DNA from: Nocardioides soli
Lineage (GTDB): Bacteria > Actinomycetota > Actinomycetes > Propionibacteriales > Nocardioidaceae
Direction: 5' to 3'
Assembly: GCF_014191495.1 (NCBI RefSeq)
Contig: NZ_JACHWR010000003.1
Location: 310,501-374,500 of the forward strand
Length of the DNA: 64,000 nucleotides
Below are positions 32,785 through 41,291 of this stretch, piece after piece; position 1 is the stretch's first letter, and every line of letters begins with the position of its first letter. A program made the translations under genes and the position numbers. The notes under the pieces are model-generated. The model had not been told where the DNA came from. It did no database searches and saw only the letters and a program-made list of their open reading frames with translations.

Positions 32785-34233
32785 ATGCCACTAGACATCC
32801 CCGACCTCCCCCTCGACCTGTGGATCGACGGCAAGCCCACCCCGGCTTCCGACGACCGGCGCTTCGACGTCGCCGACCCCGCCACCGGAGCGGTGCTCGC
32901 CGCCGTCTCCGACGGCTCGGTCGAGGACGGTCTCGCCGCCGTCGCCGCCGCGGAGGCGGCCGCGGCGGCCTGGGCGGCGACCGCACCGCGGGAGCGGGCG
33001 GAGGTGTTGCGCCGTGCCTTCCTGCTGATGCAGGAGCGGAGCGAGGAGCTGGCCAGGCTGATCTCGCTCGAGAACGGCAAGGCGCTCGTCGACGCCCGGG
33101 GCGAGGTGGCGTACGCCGCGGAGTTCTTCCGGTGGTACGGCGAGGAGGCCGTGCGGATTCTCGGCACGGTGGCCACGGCGCCGTCGGGCCAGAACCGGAT
33201 CCTGGTCGTCCATCAGCCGGTCGGCGTCGCGGTGCTGGTCACGCCGTGGAACTTCCCGGCGGCGATGGCGACCCGGAAGATCGGCCCGGCGCTCGCGGCG
33301 GGCTGCACGGTCGTCCTCAAGCCGGCCAGCGACACCCCGCTCACCGCCCTGCTGGTCGCCAGGATCCTCGCCGATGCGGGGGTCCCGCCCGGGGTCGTGA
33401 ACGTGCTCCCGGCCCGCCGGTCCGGCGCGGTCGTGTCGGCGATGCTGCACCACCCGTCGGTGCGCAAGCTGTCGTTCACCGGCAGCACCGAGGTCGGCCG
33501 GATTCTGCTGCGCGAGGCCGCCGACCAGGTCGTGAACTGCTCGATGGAGCTGGGTGGCAACGCGCCGTTCCTGGTCTTCGAGGACGCCGACCTCGACGCC
33601 GCGGTCGCGGGCGCGATGGTGGCGAAGATGCGGAACGCCGGTGAGGCCTGCACGGCCGCCAACCGGCTCTACGTCCATGCCGACGTGGCCGGGGAGTTCT
33701 CGCGCCGGCTCGCGGAGCGGATGTCGGAGCTCAGGGTCGGGCCCGGTACCGCCGCGGAGACCGACGTCGGGCCGCTGGTCAACGCCGACGCCGTCGACAA
33801 GGTCGACGAGCTGGTGCGGTCGGCGGTCGCCGAAGGAGCTCGGGTGGTCGTCGGCGGCGACCGACCCGATCGGGTCGGCAGCTACTTCAACCCGACCGTG
33901 CTGAACGACGTCCCGCCGTCCGCGGCGATCCTGCGCGAGGAGATCTTCGGGCCGGTCGCGCCGATCGTGACCTTCACCGGGGAGGCGGAGGCGATCCGGT
34001 TGGCGAACGACACCGAGTACGGCCTGGTGTCCTACGTCTACACCAACGACCTGGCGCGCGGCCTGCGGGTCAGCGAGGCGCTGGACTCGGGCATGGTCGG
34101 GCTCAACCGGGGCCTGGTCTCCGACCCGGCGGCCCCCTTCGGCGGCACCAAGCAGTCCGGCATCGGGCGCGAGGGCGGGCACGAGGGAATGCTGGACTAC
34201 CTGGAGTCCAAGTACATCGCGGTCAGCTGGTAG
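32785..34233 (+). CDS. NAD(P)-dependent succinate-semialdehyde-type dehydrogenase
   Basis: A 482-residue aldehyde dehydrogenase of the GabD group: cofactor motif VTPWNFPAAM, FTGSTEVGR, general-base Glu in MELGGNAP, and nucleophile Cys in NAGEACTAANR. It ends the first LacI block and would oxidise a semialdehyde formed by the first gene. The exact aldehyde is unknown. It starts 48 bp after the M24 gene. Confidence 0.9.
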   Translation: MPLDIPDLPLDLWIDGKPTPASDDRRFDVADPATGAVLAAVSDGSVEDGLAAVAAAEAAAAAWAATAPRERAEVLRRAFLLMQERSEELARLISLENGKALVDARGEVAYAAEFFRWYGEEAVRILGTVATAPSGQNRILVVHQPVGVAVLVTPWNFPAAMATRKIGPALAAGCTVVLKPASDTPLTALLVARILADAGVPPGVVNVLPARRSGAVVSAMLHHPSVRKLSFTGSTEVGRILLREAADQVVNCSMELGGNAPFLVFEDADLDAAVAGAMVAKMRNAGEACTAANRLYVHADVAGEFSRRLAERMSELRVGPGTAAETDVGPLVNADAVDKVDELVRSAVAEGARVVVGGDRPDRVGSYFNPTVLNDVPPSAAILREEIFGPVAPIVTFTGEAEAIRLANDTEYGLVSYVYTNDLARGLRVSEALDSGMVGLNRGLVSDPAAPFGGTKQSGIGREGGHEGMLDYLESKYIAVSW

Positions 34234-34245
34234 CCGGCACCCGAC

Positions 34246-34890
34246 CTAGGCGTCGAACAGGTCGGGGTACCGGGCCAGCTCGATCCGGGTGCGCCGGATG
34301 TGCCCCTCCAGGGTGCGCTCGGCGTCGACCGAGTCGCCGCGCGCGATCGCGTCGAGGAGCAGTCGGTGCTCGGCATTCACCACCCACATCCGGCTCCGGC
34401 CGCCGCGGGCGACGTACGCCCGGCGATAGGGCTGGGTGGAGTTCCACAGGCGCTGCACCATCGACGTCAGCGGATCGAGCCGGCAGCCGCGGTAGGAGTG
34501 CAGGTGGAACTCCCGGTCGAGCTCGAGGAACCGCTCGAGGTCGTCGTTCTCCTCGATCTCCTGCTGGATCTCCTCGAGCCGGGCGGTGTCGGTGTCGTCG
34601 AGTCGGGGGATGCTCTCGGCCAGCGCGAGCGGCTCGAGCCGCTCGCGCATGCGGTAGACGCCGTCGACCTCGTGGGCGGTGAGCCGGGGCACCCGGGCGC
34701 CCTTGTGGGGCTCGTGCTCGGTGAGCCCCTCGGCCTCGAGCATGCGCAGGGCCTCGCGCACGGGCAGCCGGCTGGCGCCGAACCGTGAGGCGATCTCCTC
34801 CTGCCGGATCCGGTCGCCGGGCTTGAGCTCTCCGCTCAGGATCGCGGTGCGCAGATAGTCGGCGACCCGCGTGCTGCTCGCCTCAGTCAC
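34246..34890 (-). CDS. GntR/FadR-type (FCD) regulator
   Basis: A 214-residue regulator with a winged helix (VADYLRTAILSGELKPGDRI, SRLPVREALRMLEAEGL) and an all-helical FCD domain whose metal/ligand residues are visible (LDREFHLHSY, NAEHRLLLDAI, EGHIRRTR). GTG start at 34890, overlapping the VOC gene by 8 bp; an extension upstream would run through that gene. It probably controls the E1/E2 genes and its own operon through the TTGGATCCAA-type sites at 35397 and 35461. Confidence 0.9.
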   Translation of the reverse strand: MTEASSTRVADYLRTAILSGELKPGDRIRQEEIASRFGASRLPVREALRMLEAEGLTEHEPHKGARVPRLTAHEVDGVYRMRERLEPLALAESIPRLDDTDTARLEEIQQEIEENDDLERFLELDREFHLHSYRGCRLDPLTSMVQRLWNSTQPYRRAYVARGGRSRMWVVNAEHRLLLDAIARGDSVDAERTLEGHIRRTRIELARYPDLFDA

Positions 34891-35389
34891 GACGCGACTC
34901 CTCCTGTTCTCGGTCCCACTTCTTCCCGGCGGGATAGGAGACCAGCTCGAACTGCATGCCCCAGGGTGCCAGGAAGTAGATCCACCGGTTGCCCTCGGCC
35001 GGGCCGCGACTCGCTGTCGGCCCGGCGAACACCTCGACACCGGCGCGCACCAGGTGGTCGATCGCGGCGTCGAGGTCCTCGACGTACAGGGCGACGTGGT
35101 GACCGCCGACGTCGCTGTTGCGAGGGATCGCGTCACGCTGGTCGGGCGTGGCATAGGCGAACACCTCGAAGACCGCCTGCTCGCCGCAGCGGTACCACCG
35201 GTTCACCATCTCCGCGCGTGGATGCACGGCGAGGTGCGTGGTCATCCAGTCGCCGTCGTCGCGGAACGGGCCGAGTGTGTACAGGTACTCGCAGCCGAGG
35301 ACGTCCACCAGGAAGTCGTGGGCCTGGTCGAGGTCGGGGACGGTGAAGCCGACGTGGTCGAGTCGGCGGAGGCCGGGAAGTCCCATCAT
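34883..35389 (-). CDS. VOC (glyoxalase-fold) protein
   Basis: A 168-residue vicinal-oxygen-chelate protein with two beta-alpha-beta3 modules. All four metal ligands expected of an active member are present: His12 (LDHVGF), Glu75 (FEVFAY), His98 (GGHHVALYV) and Glu148 (MQFELVSY). It could be an isomerase, lyase or dioxygenase acting on a pathway intermediate. Co-transcribed with and overlapping the GntR gene, divergent from E1. Confidence 0.85.
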   Translation of the reverse strand: MMGLPGLRRLDHVGFTVPDLDQAHDFLVDVLGCEYLYTLGPFRDDGDWMTTHLAVHPRAEMVNRWYRCGEQAVFEVFAYATPDQRDAIPRNSDVGGHHVALYVEDLDAAIDHLVRAGVEVFAGPTASRGPAEGNRWIYFLAPWGMQFELVSYPAGKKWDREQEESRRD

Positions 35390-35396
35390 TCGCTCC

Positions 35397-35470
35397 TTGG
35401 ATCCAATATGGAGGTTTCACTGAGATTGGTACGCGATAAGCGCGGATCGAGCTCTTGATTTCGGATCCAA
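35397..35470. promoter_or_regulatory. Pair of GntR-type operators between VOC and E1 genes
   Basis: TTGGATCCAA (35397-35406, perfect palindrome) and TCGGATCCAA (35461-35470) are 64 bp apart, about six helical turns. The first lies at the VOC/GntR start, the second in front of E1. The arrangement suits joint control of both transcription units by the FCD regulator. Confidence 0.7.
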
Positions 35471-35517
35471 TCTGTACCACAGTGAGTGCTCGCAGTCACA
35501 GCATGAGAGGGCATCTG

Positions 35518-37698
35518 ATGGCGGAGCACCGTCGGCTGGAGCCGGCTTCACCCTGGGTCGAGACCGTGGTCACCCAGGCGGACTGGGACCAGGTGGACCC
35601 GGGCCTGATGCGCACGATGTATGCGCACCTGGTCTGGATCCGGACCTTCGAGCAGTACGTGCTCGACCTCGCGGCGAGCGGGTTGATCCACGGTCCGGCG
35701 CACTCGAGCATCGGCCAGGAGGGCGGCGCGGTCGGCTCGGTGCTGGCGCTGACCAGTGCGGACCTGGTCAACGGCTCCCACCGCGGGCACCACCAGTTCC
35801 TGGCCAAGGCGCTGCACCACCTGCAGCCGGACGGGATCGATCCGCTCGCGGTGCCCTCGGCGCAGCTGCGCGACGTGCTGCTGCGCACCCTCGCCGAGAT
35901 CTGCGGGCTGGAGCGGGGCTGGAGCCACGGCCGCGGCGGCTCGATGCACCTGCAGTGGAAGGACGCCGGTGCGATGGGCACCAACGCCATCGTCGGCGGC
36001 GGCGTACCCCAGGCGGCCGGCTTCGCCTGGTCGCACCGGCACGCCGGTACCGATGCCGTCTCGGTCACCTACTTCGGTGACGGTGCGGTCAACATCGGAT
36101 CCACGCTGGAGACGATGAACCTGGCGGCGGCCTGGCGGCTGCCGGTCTGCTTCTTCATCGAGAACAACCAGTACGCCGTGTCCACCTCGGTCCGGGAGGC
36201 GACCGCCGAGCCGCGGCTCTCCGCTCGCGGGCTCGCCTTCAACATCCCGAGCTGGCGGGTCGACGGGATGGACCCGCTGGCGACCAACCTGGCGATGAGC
36301 GAGGCGGTCGCGCACATGCGACAGGGTGGCGGCCCGACCGTGGTCGAGGCGGACACCTATCGCTTCTTCCACCAGAACGGCGGCTTCGCGGGGAGCGCCT
36401 TCGGCTATCGCGACAAGACCGAGGAGCAGGCCTGGCGGGACCGCGACCCGCTCGTCCAGACCGCCGCGCATCTCGAGCGACGGGGCATCATGACCGCCGA
36501 GGAGACCGCCACGGCCCTCGCCCAGGCGAAGGCCACGATGGCCGAGATCGGCGCCGTCCTGGTCGAGCCCGTTCCGGGCGGTCGGCCCGGGCAACGACAG
36601 ATCAAGGCCGGCGAGTGGCCCGACGCGGCGTTCGCCGACGTGGGGGTGCGCGGTGACCTCGGCGAGCTGGACGGTCAGCGGGTCGTGCCCGCCGACGGGT
36701 TCGCGGTGCCGGTCGAGGAGATGCGGTTCATCGACGCGGTCGCCGGGGTGATGGCGCGCCGGATGGAGACCGACGCGCGGGTCGTGGTGATGGGGGAGGA
36801 CGTCCACCGGCTCAACGGCGGCACCAACGGCGCGACCCGGGGCCTGACCGAGCGCTTCCCCGACCGCGTGCTGGGCACGCCGATCAGCGAGAACGCGTTC
36901 GCGGGCCTGGCCGGCGGCATCGCGATCGACGGCCGGTACCGACCGGTCGTGGAGTTCATGTACGCCGACTTCATGTGGGTCGCGGCCGACCAGCTGTTCA
37001 ACCAGATCGGCAAGGCGCGTCACATGTTCGGCGGCACCGACGGCGTGCCGCTGGTGCTGCGCAGCAAGGTCGCGATGGGCACCGGCTACGGGTCGCAGCA
37101 CTCGATGGACCCCGCCGGCGTGATGGCCACCGCGCCGGGCTGGCGGATCGTCGCGCCCAGCACGCCGTACGACTACGTCGGCCTGGTGAACGCCGCGTTG
37201 CAGTGTGACGACCCGGTCGTCGTCCTCGAGCACGTCGACCTCTACCAGTCGAGTGGCCCGGGTCCGGTCGACGACTACGACTACGTGCTCCCGGTCGGCC
37301 GGGCGCAGGTACGCCGCGAGGGCGCGGACCTGACCGTCCTGACCTATCTGGGCATGACGCCGTTCGTGCTCGGCGCGGTCGAGGAGCACGGTGGCGTCGA
37401 CGCCGAGGTCATCGACCTGCGCTGGCTGGACCGCGCGTCGGTGGACTGGGAGACGATCGAGGCCAGCCTGACCAAGACGAACCGACTGCTGATCGCCGAG
37501 CAGGGCGCGATCGGCACGTCGTACGGCGGCTGGCTGGCCGACGAGATCCACCGGCGATTCTTCGACCTCCTCGACGCGCCGGTGTGGCGGGTCACCGGCG
37601 GCGAGGCGTCGCCGAGCATCAGCAAGGTGCTCGAACGGGCCGCGATCGCCCAGCAGGCCGAGGTCGTGGCGATGCTCGACGAGATCGCGAGGTACTGA
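35518..37698 (+). CDS. 2-oxoacid dehydrogenase E1, fused alpha-beta chain
   Basis: A 726-residue thiamine-diphosphate decarboxylase in which alpha and beta subunits are one polypeptide. The alpha part (to about 395) has GPAHSSIGQEGGAVG, HRGHHQFLAKAL and the ThDP motif GDGAVN at 187-192 with IENNQYAVST. The beta part (from about 400) has GEDVHRLNGGTNGATRGL and ISENAFAGLAGGIA. It would decarboxylate a 2-oxoacid (acetoin/branched-chain type) and pass the acyl group to E2. ATG at 35518 follows AGAGGG; upstream ATGs at 35503 and 35455 are possible. Confidence 0.9.
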   Translation: MAEHRRLEPASPWVETVVTQADWDQVDPGLMRTMYAHLVWIRTFEQYVLDLAASGLIHGPAHSSIGQEGGAVGSVLALTSADLVNGSHRGHHQFLAKALHHLQPDGIDPLAVPSAQLRDVLLRTLAEICGLERGWSHGRGGSMHLQWKDAGAMGTNAIVGGGVPQAAGFAWSHRHAGTDAVSVTYFGDGAVNIGSTLETMNLAAAWRLPVCFFIENNQYAVSTSVREATAEPRLSARGLAFNIPSWRVDGMDPLATNLAMSEAVAHMRQGGGPTVVEADTYRFFHQNGGFAGSAFGYRDKTEEQAWRDRDPLVQTAAHLERRGIMTAEETATALAQAKATMAEIGAVLVEPVPGGRPGQRQIKAGEWPDAAFADVGVRGDLGELDGQRVVPADGFAVPVEEMRFIDAVAGVMARRMETDARVVVMGEDVHRLNGGTNGATRGLTERFPDRVLGTPISENAFAGLAGGIAIDGRYRPVVEFMYADFMWVAADQLFNQIGKARHMFGGTDGVPLVLRSKVAMGTGYGSQHSMDPAGVMATAPGWRIVAPSTPYDYVGLVNAALQCDDPVVVLEHVDLYQSSGPGPVDDYDYVLPVGRAQVRREGADLTVLTYLGMTPFVLGAVEEHGGVDAEVIDLRWLDRASVDWETIEASLTKTNRLLIAEQGAIGTSYGGWLADEIHRRFFDLLDAPVWRVTGGEASPSISKVLERAAIAQQAEVVAMLDEIARY

Positions 37699-37702
37699 GG
37701 AG

Positions 37703-38989
37703 ATGGCCCGCATCCTGCGCATGCCCGAGGTCGCGGCCGACACGGCCGAGGCCATGCTCGCCGACTGGCTGGTCGGCGAGGCGGACGAGTTCGCGGCGGC
37801 GGATCCGATCGCCACGGTCGAGACCGAGAAGGCCGCGGTGGAGATCGAGGCCGACGTCGCCGGGGTGCTGCTGAAGCTCCTCGTGCCCGCCGGCGCCCAG
37901 GTCGAGGTCGGCTCCCCGATCGCCGTGCTCGGCGAGCCGGGGGAGTCCGTGGCCGACGTCGACGCCCTTCTGGTCAGCCTCGGCGTCGGTGTGGTTACCG
38001 ACCCGGTGCTGCCCGAGCGCAGGGACGTCGAGGACCCACCGCCCGCCGCGGCCGCCGCCGAGCCCCAGGGCCCGGTCCGGGTCTTCGCGAGCCCGCTCGC
38101 GCGCCGGCTCGCGGCCGAGGCGGGCCTGGAGATCGAGCGGCTGCGGGGCAGCGGTCCACGCGGACGGGTGCTGCGCCGCGACGTCGAGCAGGCCGTCGCG
38201 GACCGCCCGGCTCCCGCCGCCCCACCCGCTGTCCAGGAGCTCGACGGGCGGGGCCGCGCCGAGCTGCCGGCAGGTCCCGAGGCCCCGGATCGTGCGGGGG
38301 AGGCGCCGTACGAGGAGGTTCCGCACACGCGGATCCGCCGGGCCACTGCGTCGCGACTGGTGCGCAGCAAGCAGGAGGCGCCGCACTTCTACCTGCGCGC
38401 GGCACTGCGGGCCGATCGGCTGATGGCCCTGCGCGAGGAGTTGAATGCGGGGGTCGACAAGGCCGGTCGGGTGTCGGTGAACGACCTCGTCGTGCGGGCC
38501 GCCGCGCTGGCCGGCCGCGAGGTGCCCGACCTCAACGTGACCTGGACCGACGCGGCGGTGCGCCGCTATCGCACCGTGGACGTCGCGGTGGCGGTGAGCA
38601 CCGACCAGGGCCTGCTGACGCCCGTGGTGCGCGACCCGGCGGGGCAGCCGATCGGCGCGCTGGCGAGCACGCTGCGCGAGGCCGCCGCCCGGGCTCGAGC
38701 GGGCCGGCTGCGGCCGGACGAGCTGGAGGGCGGCAGCATCTGCGTCACCAATCTCGGGATGTACGACGTCGACGAGTTCGCCGCGATCATCAACCCGCCC
38801 CACGCGGCGATCCTGGCGGTCGGTGCGGTCCGGGAGGAGCCGGTCGTCGAGGCCGGCTCGATCGTGGTCGGACGGGTCATGCGGGTGACGCTGTCGGTCG
38901 ACCATCGGCCGGTCGACGGGGCCGTCGCGGCCCGCTGGCTGACGGCCTTCCGCGGCCTGGTCGAGCATCCGATCCGGATCCTCGGCTGA
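37703..38989 (+). CDS. Dihydrolipoamide acyltransferase E2
   Basis: A 428-residue E2 subunit with one lipoyl domain (Lys43 in VETEKAAVEIE), a linker, a peripheral-subunit-binding domain at about 128-165 (ASPLARRLAAEAGLEIERL) and a catalytic domain ending in VDHRPVDGAVAARWL with the active-site His/Asp. It starts 4 bp after E1. No E3 (lipoamide dehydrogenase) gene is present, so the complex must borrow a housekeeping one. A LacI-type operator begins 3 bp after its stop. Confidence 0.92.
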   Translation: MARILRMPEVAADTAEAMLADWLVGEADEFAAADPIATVETEKAAVEIEADVAGVLLKLLVPAGAQVEVGSPIAVLGEPGESVADVDALLVSLGVGVVTDPVLPERRDVEDPPPAAAAAEPQGPVRVFASPLARRLAAEAGLEIERLRGSGPRGRVLRRDVEQAVADRPAPAAPPAVQELDGRGRAELPAGPEAPDRAGEAPYEEVPHTRIRRATASRLVRSKQEAPHFYLRAALRADRLMALREELNAGVDKAGRVSVNDLVVRAAALAGREVPDLNVTWTDAAVRRYRTVDVAVAVSTDQGLLTPVVRDPAGQPIGALASTLREAAARARAGRLRPDELEGGSICVTNLGMYDVDEFAAIINPPHAAILAVGAVREEPVVEAGSIVVGRVMRVTLSVDHRPVDGAVAARWLTAFRGLVEHPIRILG

Positions 38990-38991
38990 TC

Positions 38992-39132
38992 CGCAACCGA
39001 TTGCAGAACAGGCCGCGCAAGCGGCCGTTGGCGACCGCATCTGGCGAGCACGATCGTGCCGCGATTTGCGCGCAAATGCTTGACAATCAAGCGGCGGTGT
39101 CGTGAGACTGGCCCGACCGCAAACGTTTGTGA
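38992..39132. promoter_or_regulatory. ABC-importer promoter flanked by LacI-type operators O3 and O4
   Basis: CCGCAACCGATTGCAG (38992-39007) matches the operator pattern at 13 of 14 fixed positions; CCGCAAACGTTTGTGA (39117-39132) is a weaker copy at 10 of 14. Between them TTGACA (39080-39085) is a good -35, with a -10 region expected near 39103-39109. Bracketing of the promoter puts the transporter in the same regulon as the genes at 30522-34233. Confidence 0.72.
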
Positions 39133-39158
39133 TGATGTGGTCACGAAGGAGTAGCGAG

Positions 39159-40220
39159 TTGTTGCACGACGCACCGGATCGCGCGAGTTGGCGGCACGTG
39201 TTGGAGGCGTATCGCACCGAGATCCGACTTGCCGTGGTGGTGGCCGCGTTGATCGTGGTCTTCACCGTGCTGTTCCCCGACCAGTTCGGCACCCTGCGCA
39301 ACGCCGAGAACCTCTCGCGCTACATCGCGGTGCTGTTCGTCGTCACGCTCGGGCAGTCCTTCGCGCTCCTGGTCGGCGGCTTCGACATCTCGGTGGCGGC
39401 GACCATGGGTCTGAGCAGCACCGTCGCGGCGCTGGTCATGCTGGACTACGGCATGGCGGCCGGGCTGGTGGCCGGGCTGCTGGCTGCGGCCGCCGTCGGC
39501 CTGATCAACGGCGTGCTGATCGCGGTCTGCGGGGTCAGCCCCTTCGTCGCCACCCTCGGCGTGATGAGCATCGTGACGGGGTACGCCAACGTGATCTCCG
39601 ACGGTCGCTCGGTCTCCGGCCTGCCCGACTCGGTCGCCTGGATCGGTCGCGCCGACTGGGGGCCGGTGCCCTCGGCGCTGGCGATCGCCGGCATCGCCGG
39701 CCTGGTCAGCTGGGCGCTCCTGAACTGGACCCGCACCGGGCTGAACCTGTACGCGATCGGCGGCAGTCGGGCGGCGTCGGTCGTCGCCGGCGTGCCGGTG
39801 CGGCGCTACGAGCTGCTGGCCTACACGATGTGCGGGCTCTGCGCGGGCCTCGCCGGCCTGATGCTGATGTCGCGGGTCGGCGTCGGCCAGGCCTCGCTGG
39901 GCAGCGGCTACGAGCTGCGCTCGATCGCGACCGCGGTCATCGGCGGCTTCGTCATCGGGGGCGGCGCCGGCCGGATCAGCGGCATCGTGCTCGGCGTACT
40001 GCTGCTGAGCATCCTCACCACCGGCATGAACATCGCCGGTATCTCGGAATTCGTCCAGCAGATGCTGACCGGCGCGGTGCTGGTCGGTGCGGTGCTGGTC
40101 GATCGCTTTCGCCGGACCCGCTCGGGGCGCAGGCCGGCGGCGGGCCCCCCGAGCGTGGTCGCCTACGACGGAGCCCCGGCGATGCCGTCCCCCAACACCG
40201 AGAGTCAGGAGAAGTCATGA
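39159..40220 (+). CDS. Ribose-type ABC transporter permease
   Basis: A 353-residue BPD_transp_2 permease with about ten membrane helices (LGQSFALLVGGFDISVAATM; ALLNWTRTGLNLYAIGGSRAAS with the usual NPRAA/GSRAA coupling loop). A TTG start at 39159 is preferred: AAGGAG lies 7 nt before it, whereas the upstream GTG at 39102 falls inside the promoter/operator. It overlaps the binding-protein gene by 4 bp. Confidence 0.85.
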   Translation: MLHDAPDRASWRHVLEAYRTEIRLAVVVAALIVVFTVLFPDQFGTLRNAENLSRYIAVLFVVTLGQSFALLVGGFDISVAATMGLSSTVAALVMLDYGMAAGLVAGLLAAAAVGLINGVLIAVCGVSPFVATLGVMSIVTGYANVISDGRSVSGLPDSVAWIGRADWGPVPSALAIAGIAGLVSWALLNWTRTGLNLYAIGGSRAASVVAGVPVRRYELLAYTMCGLCAGLAGLMLMSRVGVGQASLGSGYELRSIATAVIGGFVIGGGAGRISGIVLGVLLLSILTTGMNIAGISEFVQQMLTGAVLVGAVLVDRFRRTRSGRRPAAGPPSVVAYDGAPAMPSPNTESQEKS

Positions 40221-41257
40221 AGATCCGTGCCGTGGGCGCTGGGCTCGCAGCGGGTGCGCTGCTCGCGTCCGGCTGCAGTGCCAGCGACGAGAAGGACGAG
40301 CCGACGGCGATCGCCGACCTGGGCTCCTCGCTCGAGTGCGATGCCTCGCCCACCGAGCAGGAGCTGTTGGACTACGAGGTGCCCGAGGCGCCCAGTGGCA
40401 CCAAGCTCACGCTGATGCAGGTGAGCTCGGCCGGCTACTACTACCAGGCGATCAGCCAGGGCGCCGCCGAGGCGGCCAAGGCCGCCGGTGCCGACCTGAC
40501 CGAGTTCTCGGCGGACGGCTACGCCTCGCCGGACCAGCAGCTCCAGCAGGTCGGCGACGCGCTCGTCCAGGGCACCGACGGCATCGTGATGGCGCCCTCG
40601 GACATCAAGGGCTCGGTGCCGGTCGTCACCCAGGCCACCGACGACGACGTTCCGGTCGTGAACATCTCCTCGGAGGTCGACAGCGACGACGTGTACATGG
40701 TCATGCAGGACGACTACGCCTTCGGGCAGCGGGCGGCCGACCGGGTCGCCGAAGTGGTCGGCGAGGCCGGCGGCACCGGCATCCTGATCGCGGGACCGTC
40801 GAACGCGACCTGGTCACAGCGTCGTACCCAGGGCTTCGAGGACCGGATCGCGGAGAAGTACCCCAAGCTCGAGATCGCCGCCGCGCCCACCCAGCTGGTC
40901 GACCCGGCCGAGGGGCTGCGGTCGTTCGAGGACGCGGTCCAGGCGACCCCCGACATCGACTGGATCTTCTCGGTGCACTACTTCATCCTGCCGCCGGACT
41001 CGCTGCCGTCGGACTACCGCGGGAAGGTGCCCTACGTGTCGGCCGGCTACGAGCCGGACTCGGTCAAGGCGTTGGAGGACGGCTCGATGGACTCGGTGTT
41101 CGGGCTCGCGCCGCGCTGGATGGGCATCATCGGCGTCGGCCGGATGGTGGAGGTGCTCAACGGCGAGGAGCCGCCGAAGGTCACCTGCCTGCCGATCCCG
41201 CTGTTCACCAAGGACGACATCGACTCTCCCGTCGCGAACGCGGAGCTGATCCCGTAG
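40217..41257 (+). CDS. Sugar-type ABC transporter substrate-binding lipoprotein
   Basis: A 346-residue lipoprotein with signal peptide and lipobox ALLASGC (lipidated Cys near residue 20), then a Peripla_BP_4 fold (KLTLMQVSSAGYYYQAISQG, PDQQLQQVGDALVQGTDGIVMAP). The ligand is unknown; the family binds pentoses, hexoses, autoinducer-2 and other polyols. The ATG is set by overlap with the permease stop and by AGGAGAAGTC upstream. Confidence 0.88.
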   Translation: MKIRAVGAGLAAGALLASGCSASDEKDEPTAIADLGSSLECDASPTEQELLDYEVPEAPSGTKLTLMQVSSAGYYYQAISQGAAEAAKAAGADLTEFSADGYASPDQQLQQVGDALVQGTDGIVMAPSDIKGSVPVVTQATDDDVPVVNISSEVDSDDVYMVMQDDYAFGQRAADRVAEVVGEAGGTGILIAGPSNATWSQRRTQGFEDRIAEKYPKLEIAAAPTQLVDPAEGLRSFEDAVQATPDIDWIFSVHYFILPPDSLPSDYRGKVPYVSAGYEPDSVKALEDGSMDSVFGLAPRWMGIIGVGRMVEVLNGEEPPKVTCLPIPLFTKDDIDSPVANAELIP

Positions 41258-41291
41258 CGACTCGCGCACGGGACGATCGGAGACGGTAGGA

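Noticed and set aside
35548..38370. Very long open frame on the minus strand opposite E1/E2
   Set aside because: It lies antisense to two clear enzymes, its translation is Arg/Asp/His/Gly/Val-rich with no motif, and such frames are expected in DNA of this GC content. The same holds for long frames opposite 23884-25923 and 17732-19180.
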